Source: Gnetum montanum
Lineage: Eukaryota > Streptophyta > Gnetopsida > Gnetales > Gnetaceae
Reading direction: 5' to 3'
Length of the DNA stretch: 64,000 nt
Assembly (NCBI GenBank): GCA_015680685.1
Contig: MNCI01025182.1
Location: 295,408 to 359,407 of the forward strand
Below are positions 1 to 11,965 of this stretch, one piece after another. Both the position numbers and the translations under genes were made by a program. A model generated the notes under the pieces. That model made no database searches and was not told the origin of the DNA. It saw only the letters and a program-made list of their open reading frames with translations. The stretch's first letter is position 1. Each line of letters opens with the position of its first letter.

Positions 1-871
1 TGTGTCAATAGGCATGCATTGATGCATCCCTGTTGATGCATGGGATGATGCATCGACACATCCCCATTGACACATGCAATGATGTGTCGACACATGTGAT
101 GATGCATCAATGCATATGCATCAATGTCTTTCTCAACCTATATAAATGCATGTACCCACCACATTTAAGATATCAAAAAATTTAGTAGTATAGCTAAACT
201 CTTATAGTTTATTTCCGCAAGAGTTAGAATATTTTCTAAGTGCCCATAGTACGAGTTTAAGGATTGTATGGATCCTTATTCAAGCACTAATGTACCTAAA
301 CACATTGATGTGATGACAATCAAGACGAGATTCTTGAAATACCTTGTAGCATTCAAAATAGCTTAATGTTTACTTCTATGCATTTTTACTATTCATGAAC
401 TTTACTTTCATGTATTTAGTTAATTAATACACATAAGTATGAGTGCCTTGAGCATACCATTAATGCTTGGTTGTCCCAGTAATGTTATCACTTGGTCCAC
501 CTAGCAACCTAACACTTGGTAACCTAGTAGCATCCTTAACAAGTTTAGGATGTGTATAGAAGGTGGGCCTAGATGGTTATGTTAGGAATTAGACTAAGGC
601 ATTAGATAGTTAATTAGATTAATTCATAATTAATTACTTTGTCTTGCACTTAGGTTAATTAGGATAAAATATAAAAATCATGTGCCTTGGCTCTCACTTA
701 ACCATACACTTGCACCTATAGAAGTGAAGCCAAGAAGACAATAATCATGTCCTTAGGTCACTATCTTTGCTATTGGGATTTGAAAAGCTAATGTCCACGA
801 AATTCGACTAGATCACTAGTGAACGTTTGTGATTCCTATGGTTGAGCATAGGGACTACTCGTCTCTCATCA
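1..871 (+). repeat. 5' LTR of element A (left edge at or beyond the window start)
   Basis: The stretch ends in CATCA at 867-871, directly before a primer binding site. Its body aligns by eye with the reverse complement of the two B LTRs (34221-35139 and 40592-41508) and with the remnant at 28511-29102. Shared segments include the part around 495-560 with CTTGGTAACC and the terminal part around 841-871. The B LTR is about 918 bp, so little of this LTR should be missing. The iterated words at its start differ from those of B and C. Confidence 0.75.
14..147 (+). promoter_or_regulatory. Palindromic word cluster and TATA box in the U3 of LTR A
   Basis: The word GATGCATC recurs several times between 14 and 130, and a 14-bp perfect palindrome ATGTGTCGACACAT lies at 82-95. 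A TATA box CTATATAAAT follows at 138-147. The arrangement matches LTRs B and C, which carry other palindromes at the same place relative to TATA. The cluster could bind a dimeric factor, but that is inference. Confidence 0.6.
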
Positions 872-872
872 T

Positions 873-890
873 TAGTCTTGTTGCTAGGGA
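873..890 (+). other. Primer binding site of element A (degenerate tRNA-Asp type)
   Basis: The site starts one base after the LTR end. It differs at seven positions from TGGCGCCGTTGCCGGGGA, the complement of the plant tRNA-Asp 3' end, and six of the seven are C-to-T or G-to-A changes. Element B has the same type of site (40573-40590). Confidence 0.7.
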
Positions 891-1039
891 TGTTAGTTAA
901 GTGTGCTATCTAGAAAAGATAGTGAAATCATTCCTTGATGTTGTAAAAGAAACCTAATGCTAACATCATTAGAAAGAAAGAAAATAGCAAAAGCACATTG
1001 TTTTTCTTAATCACTGATATGGTTTCTTCTCATAGGGAA

Positions 1040-3035
1040 GAATCTACACCACTCATTGGAAAATATAATCAAATACAAGAAGGCCACAAGACATCCATGC
1101 ATAAAAACTTTCAGATGCCTACACTCCATATTTCACTTTTTTCCTACACCAAGATGGGTAGTTGTGGTGGAGGAACATGGGAGGCAACATCATGTTGCCT
1201 CATGACCAATTTGTTCTTGCAATGCTATTAAATAATCTTATCAAATTGGATATTCTACAACTCAATGTAGAGTATGAAGTTTAGGATCATGCTGATTGAG
1301 ATTATCATCCCATAGAAGTACAAAAAAAGAAAGATCAACAAATGGAAGTCCAATATTAGGGCTCAAAAGGAAAAATTGGGATCCTACCTACTTATTCCTG
1401 TAGGCACATAAAGAAGGCAAAGACTTCTTTTAGGTGCCTTTGAAAATATAGAATCTCCTCCTATTTGATAAGGAGATCCTTAACCAAAAATTGTAGTCAA
1501 CTTTGGACAACCTTGCTTATGAGAAGAATTGGTCACAAGATTAGAGGATCTTGAAAGATGGTAGCTAAGGTAGGAATAATGACAAGCATTATGAGAGAGA
1601 CAAACATGGTGATCAGGGTAGGAGCCAAAGAAGAGGTTGTAGTAGGCATCACTGTGGTGCTAATTTTTATTTCTCTTCACTTTCTTTATTTTCATAATCT
1701 TCATCCTTCAACTTCTATCAGAGTTGTAGAGGTGGTAAGAATCCTGATGGAGATGATCCATGGGATAGGTTTGATCACATATCTTGTTGAGATAGAGACC
1801 ATGGGCATGAGCAGCAAGGAGATGATCATCACCAGAAAGTAGGGATAACAAGACTCATCATAGGTATCATGGCCATGATAGGAGCCATAGAGATCACTAT
1901 GTCTATGATGAGCCCCTGATAGCCACTTGGAATATGTTGAGCATTATAGAGGTAGTTAGGATACCAACCAAGCATGTGAAAGTAGTCAAATCAAAAAGTT
2001 GGATATGAATAATATCCCCAAGTTTAAGGAGGGATATAATTTAGATCCAAAAAATTACTTACAAGCCTTTCATGATGCTTATGCCTTGCAAAACATGGAG
2101 AATAACTAGAAAAAGCTAAAACTATTCCCATGAACACTCATCAAAGAAGTAGAAAGTTTGTATTAATCCTTGGAAGCAAAATCTATTTGGTGATGGAGTA
2201 TGATGCTTGAATTATTCAATGATAAGTATCAAAAATACTCTAGAGTTTCCAACTTAAGAAGGTAAATATAAGGATGAAAACAAGGCACTTATGAGTCCTT
2301 GGATGCAGCTATGAGTAGGTACTACTCTTTGTTACACTGATGCTTAGGCCATGGCTATTCTCAATGGGAGTAGCTACACCACATCATAGATGAGGTCTGA
2401 ACTTAAACAAGGAGAACCCTTAGGGTCTATGCCCAAGGGAGGCTATCTAAGCTAAGGGTTCATTAGATCCAATGGCTTATTGAGTAGGTAGCTAAAGAAG
2501 AGGATGAGCTAAAAATACAAGAAATCATGACGGAGTATAATAGGTATCCCTCTCTCTACAAGAGGAAGGTTTGTTTCTATGATAATGAGAAGGAAGCACC
2601 ACTTGATGAAGTGGTTCAAAGAAAAACCTTGTTGATCCAAAAATATATCTCTAAAGTATTAGCTAAGGTTGATAAAATGTGGAACACCTTGGATAAGAAG
2701 TTCCAAAGTACTTTAAAGATTGTAGAGGAGCATAGAGATCAAGGAGTGAGTGATCATGAGAGAAGGAAGAAGATGAAGGCTGAATGTAAACATCATAAAG
2801 TTAAGGGCAAAGCTGCAGTAGTAGAGGAGGTTGTAGATTTCATGTTTGATGATGATGGATATGAAATATGTCAATATGAACATTCTAAAGGTTGTTTCCT
2901 TGTTGTGTCACACCTATATGAATCTATATTATATACTTTAAATCCTAGACTAGCAAAAAGGCTAGCACCCAAGAGGTTTCCTTATCCATATAAGAAAACT
3001 ATTAGTAGTAGTTCCACCATCAACCTTACTATTTG
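1040..3035 (+). pseudogene. gag: gag of element A (broken)
   Basis: This encodes the remains of the capsid-nucleocapsid polyprotein that packages element RNA. The N-terminal part (around 1250-1320) aligns with B gag through a DYHPI motif. The capsid core (about 1995-2520) reads NNIPKFKEGYN, then KLKLFP, EVES and ELFNDKYQ, each with a clear counterpart in B and C. The longest open piece, 2527-3036, is basic and holds DYHPI-downstream sequence ending in a zinc-knuckle-like segment near 2865-2915 (YEICQYEHSKGCF followed by VVSHL). Stops interrupt the capsid at least ten times, mainly TAG. The product cannot be made from this copy. Confidence 0.8.
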
Positions 3036-3685
3036 AGTGGAGTGCCACCTCAACCTCATGAGCAATATCAATAGTGGCAATATCCACAACCATGGGGGAT
3101 GCCATCTCCAAGGTAGTAGTAGCCGTATCATCAACCCAATCCATATGGGTGCTACATTTAGTAGCCAATCTCTTCACATGACTCTTTGAGTCATGCTTCC
3201 TTTCCACATCACTATTATCTTCCATATTTCTACAAAGCACACTCACCAAAGGGAAGTACCCATTTTCCTACTATCCTCCTCCATGCTCTTCCACTCTTGC
3301 ACCTCCACCTTTAAGTCCTCTACCACTTACTCCATTCATGCAAGGTGAGATAGCTATGTAGCCATAGTAGAGAAATACTACAAGGGCTATAAACTTATAG
3401 TCAACTCCTTAGCAGAGTGGTTTTGAAGAGAATCCTTGCAAAAGAACCTTTTCAGAACCAACAACCCTAGGAAGCACTCATAGACGCCGATGGCTATGAA
3501 CCTTGCTCCTAACTCCTTAACAATGTCTATTGAGCCACCATCCAACCAAAGCACTTCCTAATTGCATACTATCATGTTGATCCACATGGTCATTGATTGG
3601 ATTAAGGTTGGCCATCTCCCAAGAAGAGATCTAATCTTGGAAGTCTCCTTATTTATTTTTAGATTTTTGAAAATAAACCGTGCAA
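3036..3685 (+). other. gag-protease linker of element A
   Basis: This is a decayed coding linker between the zinc-knuckle-like part of gag and the protease. It reads as low-complexity Pro/Gln/Ser-rich peptide, as does the corresponding stretch in B (37880-38640). No catalytic motif is seen. The open frame on the opposite strand here looks like an antisense shadow. Confidence 0.45.
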
Positions 3686-4200
3686 GGATCTCTTGGACTC
3701 AAGTTTCGGAGTTAACAGATTTGACAAGAAATGTAAAAATCTTGGAACTTGTCCCCCCTTTAGAAAGAGCCATATCAGGCTAGAGCTAGTAGACAAATCC
3801 ATTACTATTCCTTGGGATTGGTAAAAGACATTGTAACCACTATTTTTGGGTGGTCATATCTTATCTAGTTTTTGGTAATTCATGTGTAGAATAGTAAGGG
3901 GGACTTTCCTATCATCATTGGAAGAGCATGGCTAAGTACTATTGATGCATGGTTGGGAATAAGAGATCTCTCCTTAGAAGTTTCTAAGGATAATGAATTT
4001 GGAAAGATTGAAAAAAAGTGTATTCCATGCATCACATATAGTGACATAGAGTGCCACTTTGTGCAAAGGCTGTGGACTATCAAGAGTACATCACTTAAAT
4101 CATGCATTTAGTGTGCTCATGTCACAAAAATTCAAAGGTGACATACATCGAAACCACTAAACAAGAAGCCACTCAGTGGTTGACAACTAATAGAAAGGTT
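3686..4200 (+). pseudogene. Retropepsin (aspartic protease) of element A
   Basis: The active-site loop LDSSFGVN is readable around 3690-3715. Further on, LELVDKSITIP and a flap region match B and C, whose copies continue to the conserved RPWL-type segment. The frame shifts between these pieces and contains stops. In this family the enzyme cuts the Gag-Pol precursor. The catalytic Asp survives here but the gene is dead. Confidence 0.7.
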
Positions 4201-4559
4201 GAATCAACAATGTGCATGGAACTAACTGAGAGCCTCATAAGATCTTATGTAGATAGCATGGGTCAATTGAAGCATATCCATCACCACTCTCTGATAAACA
4301 AGGCAAAATCAACTATGGAGAGTTAGAGATCCACGAGACCTTTAAGGAGGAGAATCTTGAGTTAAAGGATTTACTGACTAGAATGGAAATTCATTTCTAA
4401 ATAATGGCAAGTTGGTAATCATCAATGTCACTCTTGCTCCCTTGAAGAAAAAGAAATTATTGGAAGTTATTAATAAATGGTAAACAACCTTTGCGTAGTC
4501 ATATCACAAGATCATGAAAATTGATCCAAGGATGTGCCAACATAGAATATATATAGAAT

Positions 4560-5400
4560 TCTCCATCAAACTAAAGAGGTAGTTGTAGAGACACTTGATC
4601 TACAAGTTTAAGCAAATCATTAAAGAGAAGATTAAACAACTCAAGGTAGGGTTCATTTATCCCATTATAGATAGTGAGTGGATTAGCCCACTTATTATAG
4701 TACCAAAGAAAGAAGAGAAGTGGAGGATCTATATAGAATTTAGGTTTTTGAACATGGCTATTTATAAAGATCACTTTCCATTGGCATTTATGGATCAAGT
4801 ATTGGATACAATCATAGGGCATTGCTACTATACCTTTCTAGATAGTTATAGTGGCTATAACTAGATCTAGATTGCACCAGAGGACTAGGCCAGAACAACA
4901 TTCACTAGTTCCTTGGGAACTTTTGCATATAAAAAGATGCCCTTCAACTTGTGTAATGCTCCTACTACATTCCAACAGTGGGTCCTTAGCATCTTCCAAC
5001 AACAAATGAATAGCAGGGTAGAAGCTTTCATGAATGACTTCTCAACCTACAGGGTTTCTTTTGAGCAAGCCTTGGATTGCCTTGAACAAGTGCTTTAATG
5101 ATGTATAGAAATCAACTTGAGGCTCAATCGTAAAAAAGAACTATTTGATGATCCAAGAGGGCATTGTCTTAGGACACTAAATTTTAATGAAAGGGATTAA
5201 GGTAGACCTAGAAAAAGTAAGGGTCATCCAAGGAATCACCAGAAAACCAAAGGTTATTAAAGATGTAAGATCATTCTTTGGACATGTTGGTTATTATAGG
5301 TGCTTCATCAAGAATATATCAAAGATTGCCAAGCCATTGATGGAGTTGACAAAGAAAGATGCATCATTCATTTAGACTAAGGAATGTAAGCTTGCATTCC
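4560..5400 (+). pseudogene. Reverse transcriptase of element A
   Basis: The RT fingers and palm are readable in three pieces: 4595-4864 (WISPLIIVPKKEEKWRIYIEFR), 4913-5098 (YKKMPFNLCNAPTTFQ) and 5187-5375 (SFFGHVGYYRCFIKNISKIAKPL). The catalytic box is FMNDF at 5027-5041, where the family has FMDDF, so the first catalytic Asp is Asn through one G-to-A change. Stops lie between the pieces. The copy in C (15490-16300) has FMDEF instead. Confidence 0.85.
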
Positions 5401-5439
5401 AACACCTCAAGCAGAAGCTTGTAGAAACTCCCATTCTAT

Positions 5440-5840
5440 GAGTACTAGACTAGTTCAAACTATTTCATATCATGATGGATGCCTCAAACTACACCTTGGA
5501 AGCTGTGTTGACATAGATGAATGATCAGAAGCATCCATATTACATCCACTATGGAAGCAAGAGCATTGTGGATGCATAACTTAACTATACCACCACAAAA
5601 AAGGATCTTATGACAATGGTGTATGCATTAGAAAAATTTAGGCACTATGTGTTTGGATATAAAGTACTTGTGCACATTGACCATAGTGCTATCTAGTTTC
5701 CTATGAATAATCCAATGGTGAAAACCTGTGTCATATGGTGTTTGGTGATCCTTAAAGAGTTTGATCTCACAATGGTGGACCAAAAGGGGGCTGAGAATGT
5801 GGTCACTGATCACTTGCCTTGATTATGATGGGATAGCAAG
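5440..5840 (+). pseudogene. RNase H domain of element A
   Basis: The segment follows RT directly. It reads MMDASNYTLEAVLT near 5470-5510 (the first catalytic Asp of the Gypsy RNase H is in MDAS), then KKDLMTMVYALEKFRHYVFG, then VLVHIDHSAI, and ends with ENVVTDHL near 5790-5818. The same end motif is readable in C at about 15030-15060. Several TAG stops interrupt it. Confidence 0.75.
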
Positions 5841-5959
5841 GAGAAGGAGAGCTCCTTGTTAGATCAATTTCTTAATAAACTCCTATTTTTTGGTGCTATC
5901 AATGAACAAGATTCAAAAGGCATGAAATGGTATGGCAACATCCTCTCCTATCTACTCAC

Positions 5960-7110
5960 ACAAGAGATGCCACAGGAATGGGACTACAAGAAGAAAAAAT
6001 AGTTTCTTCACCAAGCTAAACACTTCATGGAGATTAATAGCAACCTCTATAAGGTTTGTATAGATGGCCTAGTATGATGGTGTGTACCTAATGCTGACCA
6101 AATTCAAGTCCTCTATGATTTTCATGAAGGTCCTTATGGGGGCCATTATGCTAGGAGGTGAATGGCCATTAAGATCCTCATGGAAAGATATTATTTGCCT
6201 ACAATCTTCAAGGATGCCCATTAATTATTTTATTCCCACAATAGATGCCAAAGTCATGGAGGGATGATTGCTTGTATGGAAGGACCTCAACAGTGGATCC
6301 AACCACTAGAGCCTTTTGATCTATGGAGGATCAATTTCATGGGCCCATCACCCCTATGTCTAATGAAATGGAGTACATTATTGTAGATGTTAATTATTGT
6401 ACAAAATGAGCTAAAGCTATGATCATCATTGATTGTTCATCATTTACAGCAGCTTAGTTTGTACAACAAAGTGTTGTAAACAATTTTAGTATGCCACATG
6501 CACTAATTTCTAATAATGGTACACACTTCACAGGTGCCACTTTTTGCAAGCTCATGCAACTCTTGGGGGTTGAACATAAATTAACAACTCCATGACACCT
6601 TGAAGCCAATAGTTAAGTCAAAGTTACCAATAGGAAAATAACCAAAATACTAACTCTCATGGTTAGTAAATATAGGAATGCTAGGAATAGTAAAACCAAT
6701 GATGTCCTTTAGGATTATTGTTCAACATGAAATCTTCCTAATGGATACTCCTATAGGTTAGTGTACAAAAAACACCCAACACTTCCTATTTGAGCAAAAA
6801 TTCATATACTTTCAACTACATATGAGCTCAACTTGGAATTGAGTCTAGTGCAAAAAGAAACATTAATCAATCCTACAATGCTAGATGAGAATTGATTAGT
6901 AGCTCTATCATCAAACAACATGCATAAGGCACATAGTAAACAATTCCATGACCTCAAGATTAGAAAAGTGAAGTTTCAACTAGGAGATAAGGTGTTCTAC
7001 TAGAACCCCATGCATGTACCTTAACAAAAAAAATTTTAAACACTATGGGAGGGCCCTTGTGTCATATATGAAACCTTTGCATCTTGGGCCATGATGATCT
7101 ACCACCTTGA
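5960..7110 (+). pseudogene. Integrase of element A
   Basis: A degenerate HHCC zinc segment is readable around 6100-6260 (YDFHEGPYGGHYARR and later SHGGMIAC). The core follows with VNYCTK at about 6389 and SNNGTHFTGA at 6509. In related integrases these positions are Asp (DY..KW and SDNGT.F), so both catalytic Asp codons now read Asn. The C-terminal part extends to about 7110. Multiple stops and frameshifts make it inactive. Confidence 0.75.
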
Positions 7111-7224
7111 TAGCCCAAACAAAAGATTATTAGTCAATACCTAGCAATTAAAACCCTTACATGAGCCACAAGGGACTAGTGGAAGTAATGCCTCAACCGA
7201 TGGCCAAACATGCGTGATCTTTTG

Positions 7225-7727
7225 GATCTCCCCCTTCCAAATTAATCGTGGGGGAGAATGTCATCCATGTTGATATTCTACAAAGTGGCTTATTAGTTTT
7301 TAAATTTTTTGTTTTACATCATATTTAGTACATTTTTTCATTTTCTTGGATATTTTACATTTTTTCTATATTTTGTTTTATTTTGTATCACTTGAATTTT
7401 TTTTAAGTTTCTTTATTTTTCTTTATTGCCAATAGGACTTGGGTGCCAAGGATAGTTGTTAATTGATGGTCATTTAAAAGTTCAATAATTATTTGATTGT
7501 AAATGACTAATTTCATTTTAGAATTTTGACATTTACTGATGAGACATTAATTATTTTCATGATAACAACTAATGAGTCCATGTCATCCACCACTTCACAT
7601 AACTCTATGGTATGTCATTGTTTTGGGAGTATGAGGTCTCTTCTTAATAATAACTTAAAATAAATTAACGACTTTGGTACTTTCCAGACTTGGGAACAAA
7701 TTAAATAGATGAACAAGGTTGTGACTT
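7225..7727 (+). other. Post-pol region of element A: purine tract, T-rich tract, conserved block
   Basis: A G-rich motif CGTGGGGGAGAATG at 7247-7260 follows integrase, then a T-rich stretch (about 7290-7430). Next comes a segment near 7578-7620 (GAGTCCATGTCATCCACC) that recurs in C (near 13165-13190) and, less exactly, in B (near 36685-36715). In frame it reads NESMSS with SMV downstream, as in C and B. The region is cut at 7727. Confidence 0.55.
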
Positions 7728-8404
7728 TGATGAGTGATGAGGTACCCCTATGCCCAACCATATGAATCATGAAGCAACCAAATGCTATGCTATTGGGCAT
7801 ACCAAGTAATAACATTGTTGGGATTACCAAGTGAATACGTGTTATGCTCAAAGCAGTCATACTTATGTATTTAATCTATCTAGCTTAATAATCTTATTAA
7901 CTGAATTGCTCAAAAATAATTGTGAAATAATTGAGAATAATCAACAAATAGTTGAAAACATTGAATGCATAAATAAAAGTGCTAATCTATCAAAAGTGTT
8001 GCAAAGTTTATTAGAAAGCTTGTCTTTATTACCACACACATTGTCATGCTTAGGTACAACAATCCTTGAATAAAGATCTGTACACTCAATGACTCCTATT
8101 GTGGGCACTCAAGGAAAAAATTAAGATTCATACACTCAATGACTCCTGTTGTGGACACTCAGGGAAAAAATTCTAACTTTGAAATGGAAAAAATGCAAGA
8201 GCTTCGCTATAATTGAAATCTTGACCCTCCATAAATGTGGTGTGTAGGCATGTATTTATAGGCGATGGACAGATACAGTGTTGATGAGGAATTATTGACA
8301 CAGGTTAAAATGTGTTGATGGGGCCTCATGGACAAGGTCTCATCGACATGGTCGGTTGTGCCGATGAGGCCTCATCAATGCAGGCAACCAACAAAGACTC
8401 ATCA
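7728..8404 (-). repeat. 3' LTR of element C
   Basis: On the plus strand it begins TGATGAGTGATGAGG, nearly as LTR B begins (TGATGAGTGGCGAG), and ends ACTCATCA at 8404. The motif TCATGACTAAATGAAAA, shared with the inner flank of LTR B, follows it. At about 677 bp it is shorter than LTR B. The first 5 bases before it (GACTT) would be the target duplication, but the other end of the element is lost. Confidence 0.75.
8252..8400 (-). promoter_or_regulatory. Palindromic word cluster and TATA box of LTR C
   Basis: The minus strand has CTATAAATAC at 8261-8252 as TATA box. Upstream of it (8275-8400) words built on TCATCGACA and GAGGCCTCAT recur, including the 14-bp perfect palindrome GATGAGGCCTCATC at 8363-8376. 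The position is equivalent to that of the clusters in LTRs A and B, but the word is different. Confidence 0.6.
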
Positions 8405-8653
8405 TATCCTCATGACTAAATGAAAAATCGTTCTCGATTTTTTTTACAAAATTGGGAAGGTATGAGATTATTGATTGACTTTTATTTTAACAAAACAAAC
8501 TTGATTGACTTGACAAACAAATGGAGTGCCCAGGTGTAAAGATCAACACATTACAAAAATGGTGTGTTCAAGACATAAAATTGAACACCATGAGACAACT
8601 CATCAAAAATTGAACAACATGTTCCTTGATGATGTGAAGCTGGTTGGAGAAGA
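8405..8653 (-). other. Region between ORF2 and 3' LTR of element C
   Basis: It holds a polypurine-like motif next to the LTR (minus strand TTAGTCATGAGGATA at 8405-8419). B has TTAGTCATGGGGGTA at the same place. No coding sequence is seen. Confidence 0.5.
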
Positions 8654-11498
8654 TCAAATAGTCCCAAGTGGTGGTGGTTCCTGAGGCTCTGAGGAACCTT
8701 CATTGATTTCACACATTAGTGATGGTTGAGGCTATGGTTGTCCTATTGCTACTGCAACTTTAGGTGGGAGGTAGAAATCATCTAGCAGTGCTTTCATTAT
8801 CTCCTCCTTACACCTAGGATCATACACTATCCATGCAACTTTTCCAATGTGGGTTGGAATGGGCACCTCCCAAGGACACGAGATTGTTGGAAATAACTCC
8901 TTAGCATTGACAAACCAAGCAGAAAACTATTTGCATTTAATGTTGAACACTGGCACTGTGTTCTTCAATTCCTGGTAGTCATTCATCCATCTAGCTAGGT
9001 CCTCAACAATGGATTGTTGATTTGTGAATTTCTCTTTAAGGACTTCAAGTTCAACATTAGTAGTCTTAAGCTTTTGCTTGGTATTCTTGTAGTGTTTAAA
9101 CTTGGTCTTGTATACCAAATACAAGCTAGCCACCTACTTCTCCAATTTTGACCATGACCGTTCAGCTGTCAACATTGCTCGGTTAGCATAATAAAGATTG
9201 GCCAACTTCATATACTTTGTCAATTCTTCGATCTGCAATTGCTTCAAGCGAATCTCCACTTTGTTGTAGGCATCAATTCCATCAAGGATGGGCTACCACA
9301 TTACTCTTCCTTGCTAAAGTTGCTAGAGGGCTTCATTTACCTTAGCGTTTGCCATCCAGATTTTTTTTTTATTAATTTCCTTTTGCAAGCCAACTTGGTC
9401 CTTGAAGTGATTTTTCACCCTTTCAAACTTGAGAGCTTCATTTTCCCAAGCAATGATTTCGATGGTAGACTTTTGTCACAAGTTTTGTACCTCCTCCATT
9501 GATAGATTTTAGTTCTCCATTACCAATTTTCTCAGTTCAATGTTAACTCTAGCAAGTTGCTCTTGTTGTTGACGAATAAATTCTTGGACTTGATCTCTTT
9601 GAACATCAATATTTCGTAGGTGATGATTTTGCATAGTCAGTGTGTCATTTTCTTGGCACATCTAATTCAATTTCTTTTTAATTGAATGCATTTAAGCTTC
9701 TACTATGGACTATTTGAAGATGACCATTACTCCTTCCTCCTTAGCCTTTTGAAATCATTCCTAAAGATTTTTTATAGCTTCATCTCTTGTCACTGGGAGG
9801 CTTAGAATTGTTTACTCTACAAGTTAGGTATAGAGTTCAGCAAACTCCATGGCCAAGCATTCATTTTTCTCTTGGGTTATTTTTAGTTGCCCCTCCAAAA
9901 CGATACATTTGTCCCTTACATTTAGCAGCTCTGACTAGATTGTAGTGATATTCTCTAGAAGATCAAAGATATCTAAAGTTGATTGCCCAGTTCCTACTAG
10001 TCGTTCCAATAGTTGTTCATGCTAGGCTACATTCAATTTCTCATTGACCATTCCTACGAACATTTGCACATCTTGGAGTGTACATACATCTAGTACAGAC
10101 ATCATCGATGCATTTAGTGCTTTAGCTACACTGTTAGCTACCACTTCTACTATTTTTTCTTACCCTTGATGCTGCATCACTAAGATAGTTTCCCTTTCAC
10201 CTTCTTCCAACCTCACCAAGAAAGTTGTGGCATTCTCAAAGATTTCTGGAAATAGATTATGTGTTGCTAATGACACCGTCACCTCTCAATCATTAGGATC
10301 AAAGATAGTTGCATTCTTTACACAAAGAAAATGGAACCACCCCTCTCCATTTGACTAATTTTTTGAGCCATCTCATTAAGGTGACTCATTGTAGGGCAAT
10401 ACATAGATGGATCCACCCCACTCATTCCTACTTACTATTGTTTGCTGAAGATATGTTCTTGGATTTGTTGCAAATGCTTAAGGATTATGTGAGCCTTTGG
10501 TGTTATCTCCTGAGTGGGTGGTGGGGGTGGCAGCTCCTCTTCTTGGATGGCTACTAGCATTTTATCCTTCATGATTTCTACCCATGAGGCCAAGAGAGTA
10601 TGCTTGAGAGTGCCAATGGAATAGTGAACAATACCTACCCTCTTACAAAGTTTTCTTATAAGGCATGGAAAGGGTGGGATCCTCCTTCCATGTTTTTTCT
10701 CCTTGAAACATTTTTTAATTTCCAAATAAATTAGTTGTGGAAGGTTAATGGGAACTTTCCCACATAGAGCAATGCTTGCACAAGAAGAGAAGGTAGTTAC
10801 CTTATTTGGCCTCACCATTAGATTGAGGTGATAAGTTTCAATCTTGAAATAAATTTGCCGTGATGGTGTGAGCATGCCATACTCCTTACGATCCATACTA
10901 TAACATTGTTGGGTCCACTTATTTTTTTCTTAGGATCACCTTTTGTTGATATATTTTCTAGTTGTGTTCCAATGTTTGGCAACATTAGTGCTTGTGCAAT
11001 GGCCTCTGCAAAGTATGACACTTAAACGTCCTTGATTTTTACAACAGACCTTGGCCTTAAGCTATTCTAGAAGAGATAGGTATCTCCCATGTACCACTCC
11101 CCACTGGCCATGATGATTGGCCACATGGAAGAGGTTTGCAATTGTGTTCTAACATCCTCTAGAGCTTTCTCCAAAAATGGTTTGAAGTTCATTTCTTGAA
11201 GAATTGATCTTTGGATCTCTTAGGACTTGATGATGTCTAGGAAGAATTGAGTCAAAGTGATGTCAAGCCTAAGCATGGGTCTAGGTGCTTCTCCTCATTG
11301 AGATTGTTCCATAAGAATTTTTTCTTCTAAAATATATTAAAAAATTTCTACTTTGAGCTCCTCATGAAGAGGTCCCATTGCATGGGTCACCTCTTGTTGT
11401 TCTTGGCCTTGTTCTTACTGGCCCCTTCCAGCTCTAGTTCATTTCTTCTGTGGTTGTGAGGGTTCTCCTTCCTGCAGGTGCTTCTGTTTGGGTGCCAT
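8654..11498 (-). pseudogene. ORF2 of element C: Transposase_32-like domain followed by a long coiled coil
   Basis: The frame starts at ATG 11498 (MAPKQKHLQEGEPSQ) and can be followed with stops to a TGA at 8656-8654, about 940 codons. The N-terminal third (about 11150-10600) resembles the plant family called putative plant transposon protein (Transposase_32): around 10780-10620 it reads VPINLPQLIYLEI, then a short charged stretch, then PPFPCLIRKLCKRVGI, like the family's conserved IY..I and FPHLIT.LC..AGV. A Pro-rich stretch follows near 10500. About 8930-10300 is rich in Lys, Glu, Gln and Leu and predicted to be coiled coil. The C-terminal part near 8680-8930 is open over a long stretch (SAWFVNAKELFPT, then PPKVAVAIGQP). 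The role is unknown and the copy is dead, with TAG stops replacing Gln and Trp codons. Confidence 0.6.
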
Positions 11499-11799
11499 TT
11501 GCAATCACAATAGAACCATGGATTAGTAATCATTATGTAGCCTTAAAAAATTGGGATACCTTAACTCTTGAGGGTAGTTACACTTCACTAAGTTGTGATT
11601 ATGGTTGATTTAATTAACTTAATTGTTATTTCTAGTTACACATTATCATTGATAAATCATCTTGGAGGTTGTTGGAAGGGTTAATCTTGGAAAAAGCTGA
11701 TGTTTATGTATGATTAAAGTTACTAACCCTTTGGGGAGTTACAAAAAAATTTCAAAATTTGCATTAGAAACCTTAAGATTTGTAACCCCCATAATAAAG

Positions 11800-11965
11800 A
11801 TCTTACCTTCAGCAAGTGCAATATTAAAAAATGGAGTGATTTGGGCTTTCAAAAATTGCAAAAGTTCCCATGTGTTATGAGTAAATGATAAAAAATTCCA
11901 ACGTGTCTAGCGGTATATATAGTATTTTTGTATTATGTCAATGAGGCCTTGATGACGTAGCTATT
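11800..11965 (-). promoter_or_regulatory. Internal promoter-like site upstream of ORF2 in element C
   Basis: Minus strand ACTATATATACC (11923-11912) is a strong TATA match about 415 bases upstream of the ORF2 ATG. Directly upstream of it (11960-11936) lie TCATCAAGGCCTCATTGACA-type words, the same vocabulary as the U3 of LTR C. Downstream, AAG/GTAAGA at about 11821-11812 matches a 5' splice site. A degenerate acceptor (GATTGCAA) abuts the ATG, so a leader intron is possible. All functions are inferred. Confidence 0.45.

Larger units (their letters stand above)
1..7727 (+). mobile_element. Element A: decayed Ty3/Gypsy (Tat/Athila-like) retrotransposon, 3'-truncated
   Basis: The order is LTR, tRNA-Asp-type primer binding site, gag, protease, reverse transcriptase, RNase H and integrase, which is the Ty3/Gypsy order. 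All frames are broken by many stops and some frameshifts. The same protein segments can be read, also broken, in the minus-strand elements C (13790-18714) and B (37400-40480), which supports the assignment. The element stops at 7727, where the 3' LTR of element C begins, inside a post-pol block that it shares with B and C. No 3' LTR of A is visible. C may have inserted into A, or the junction may be a later deletion. Confidence 0.85.

Noticed and set aside
8654-11498. Long coiled-coil ORF as a host gene
   Set aside because: It lies between integrase and 3' LTR of element C on the same strand and ends close to the LTR, so it belongs to the element.
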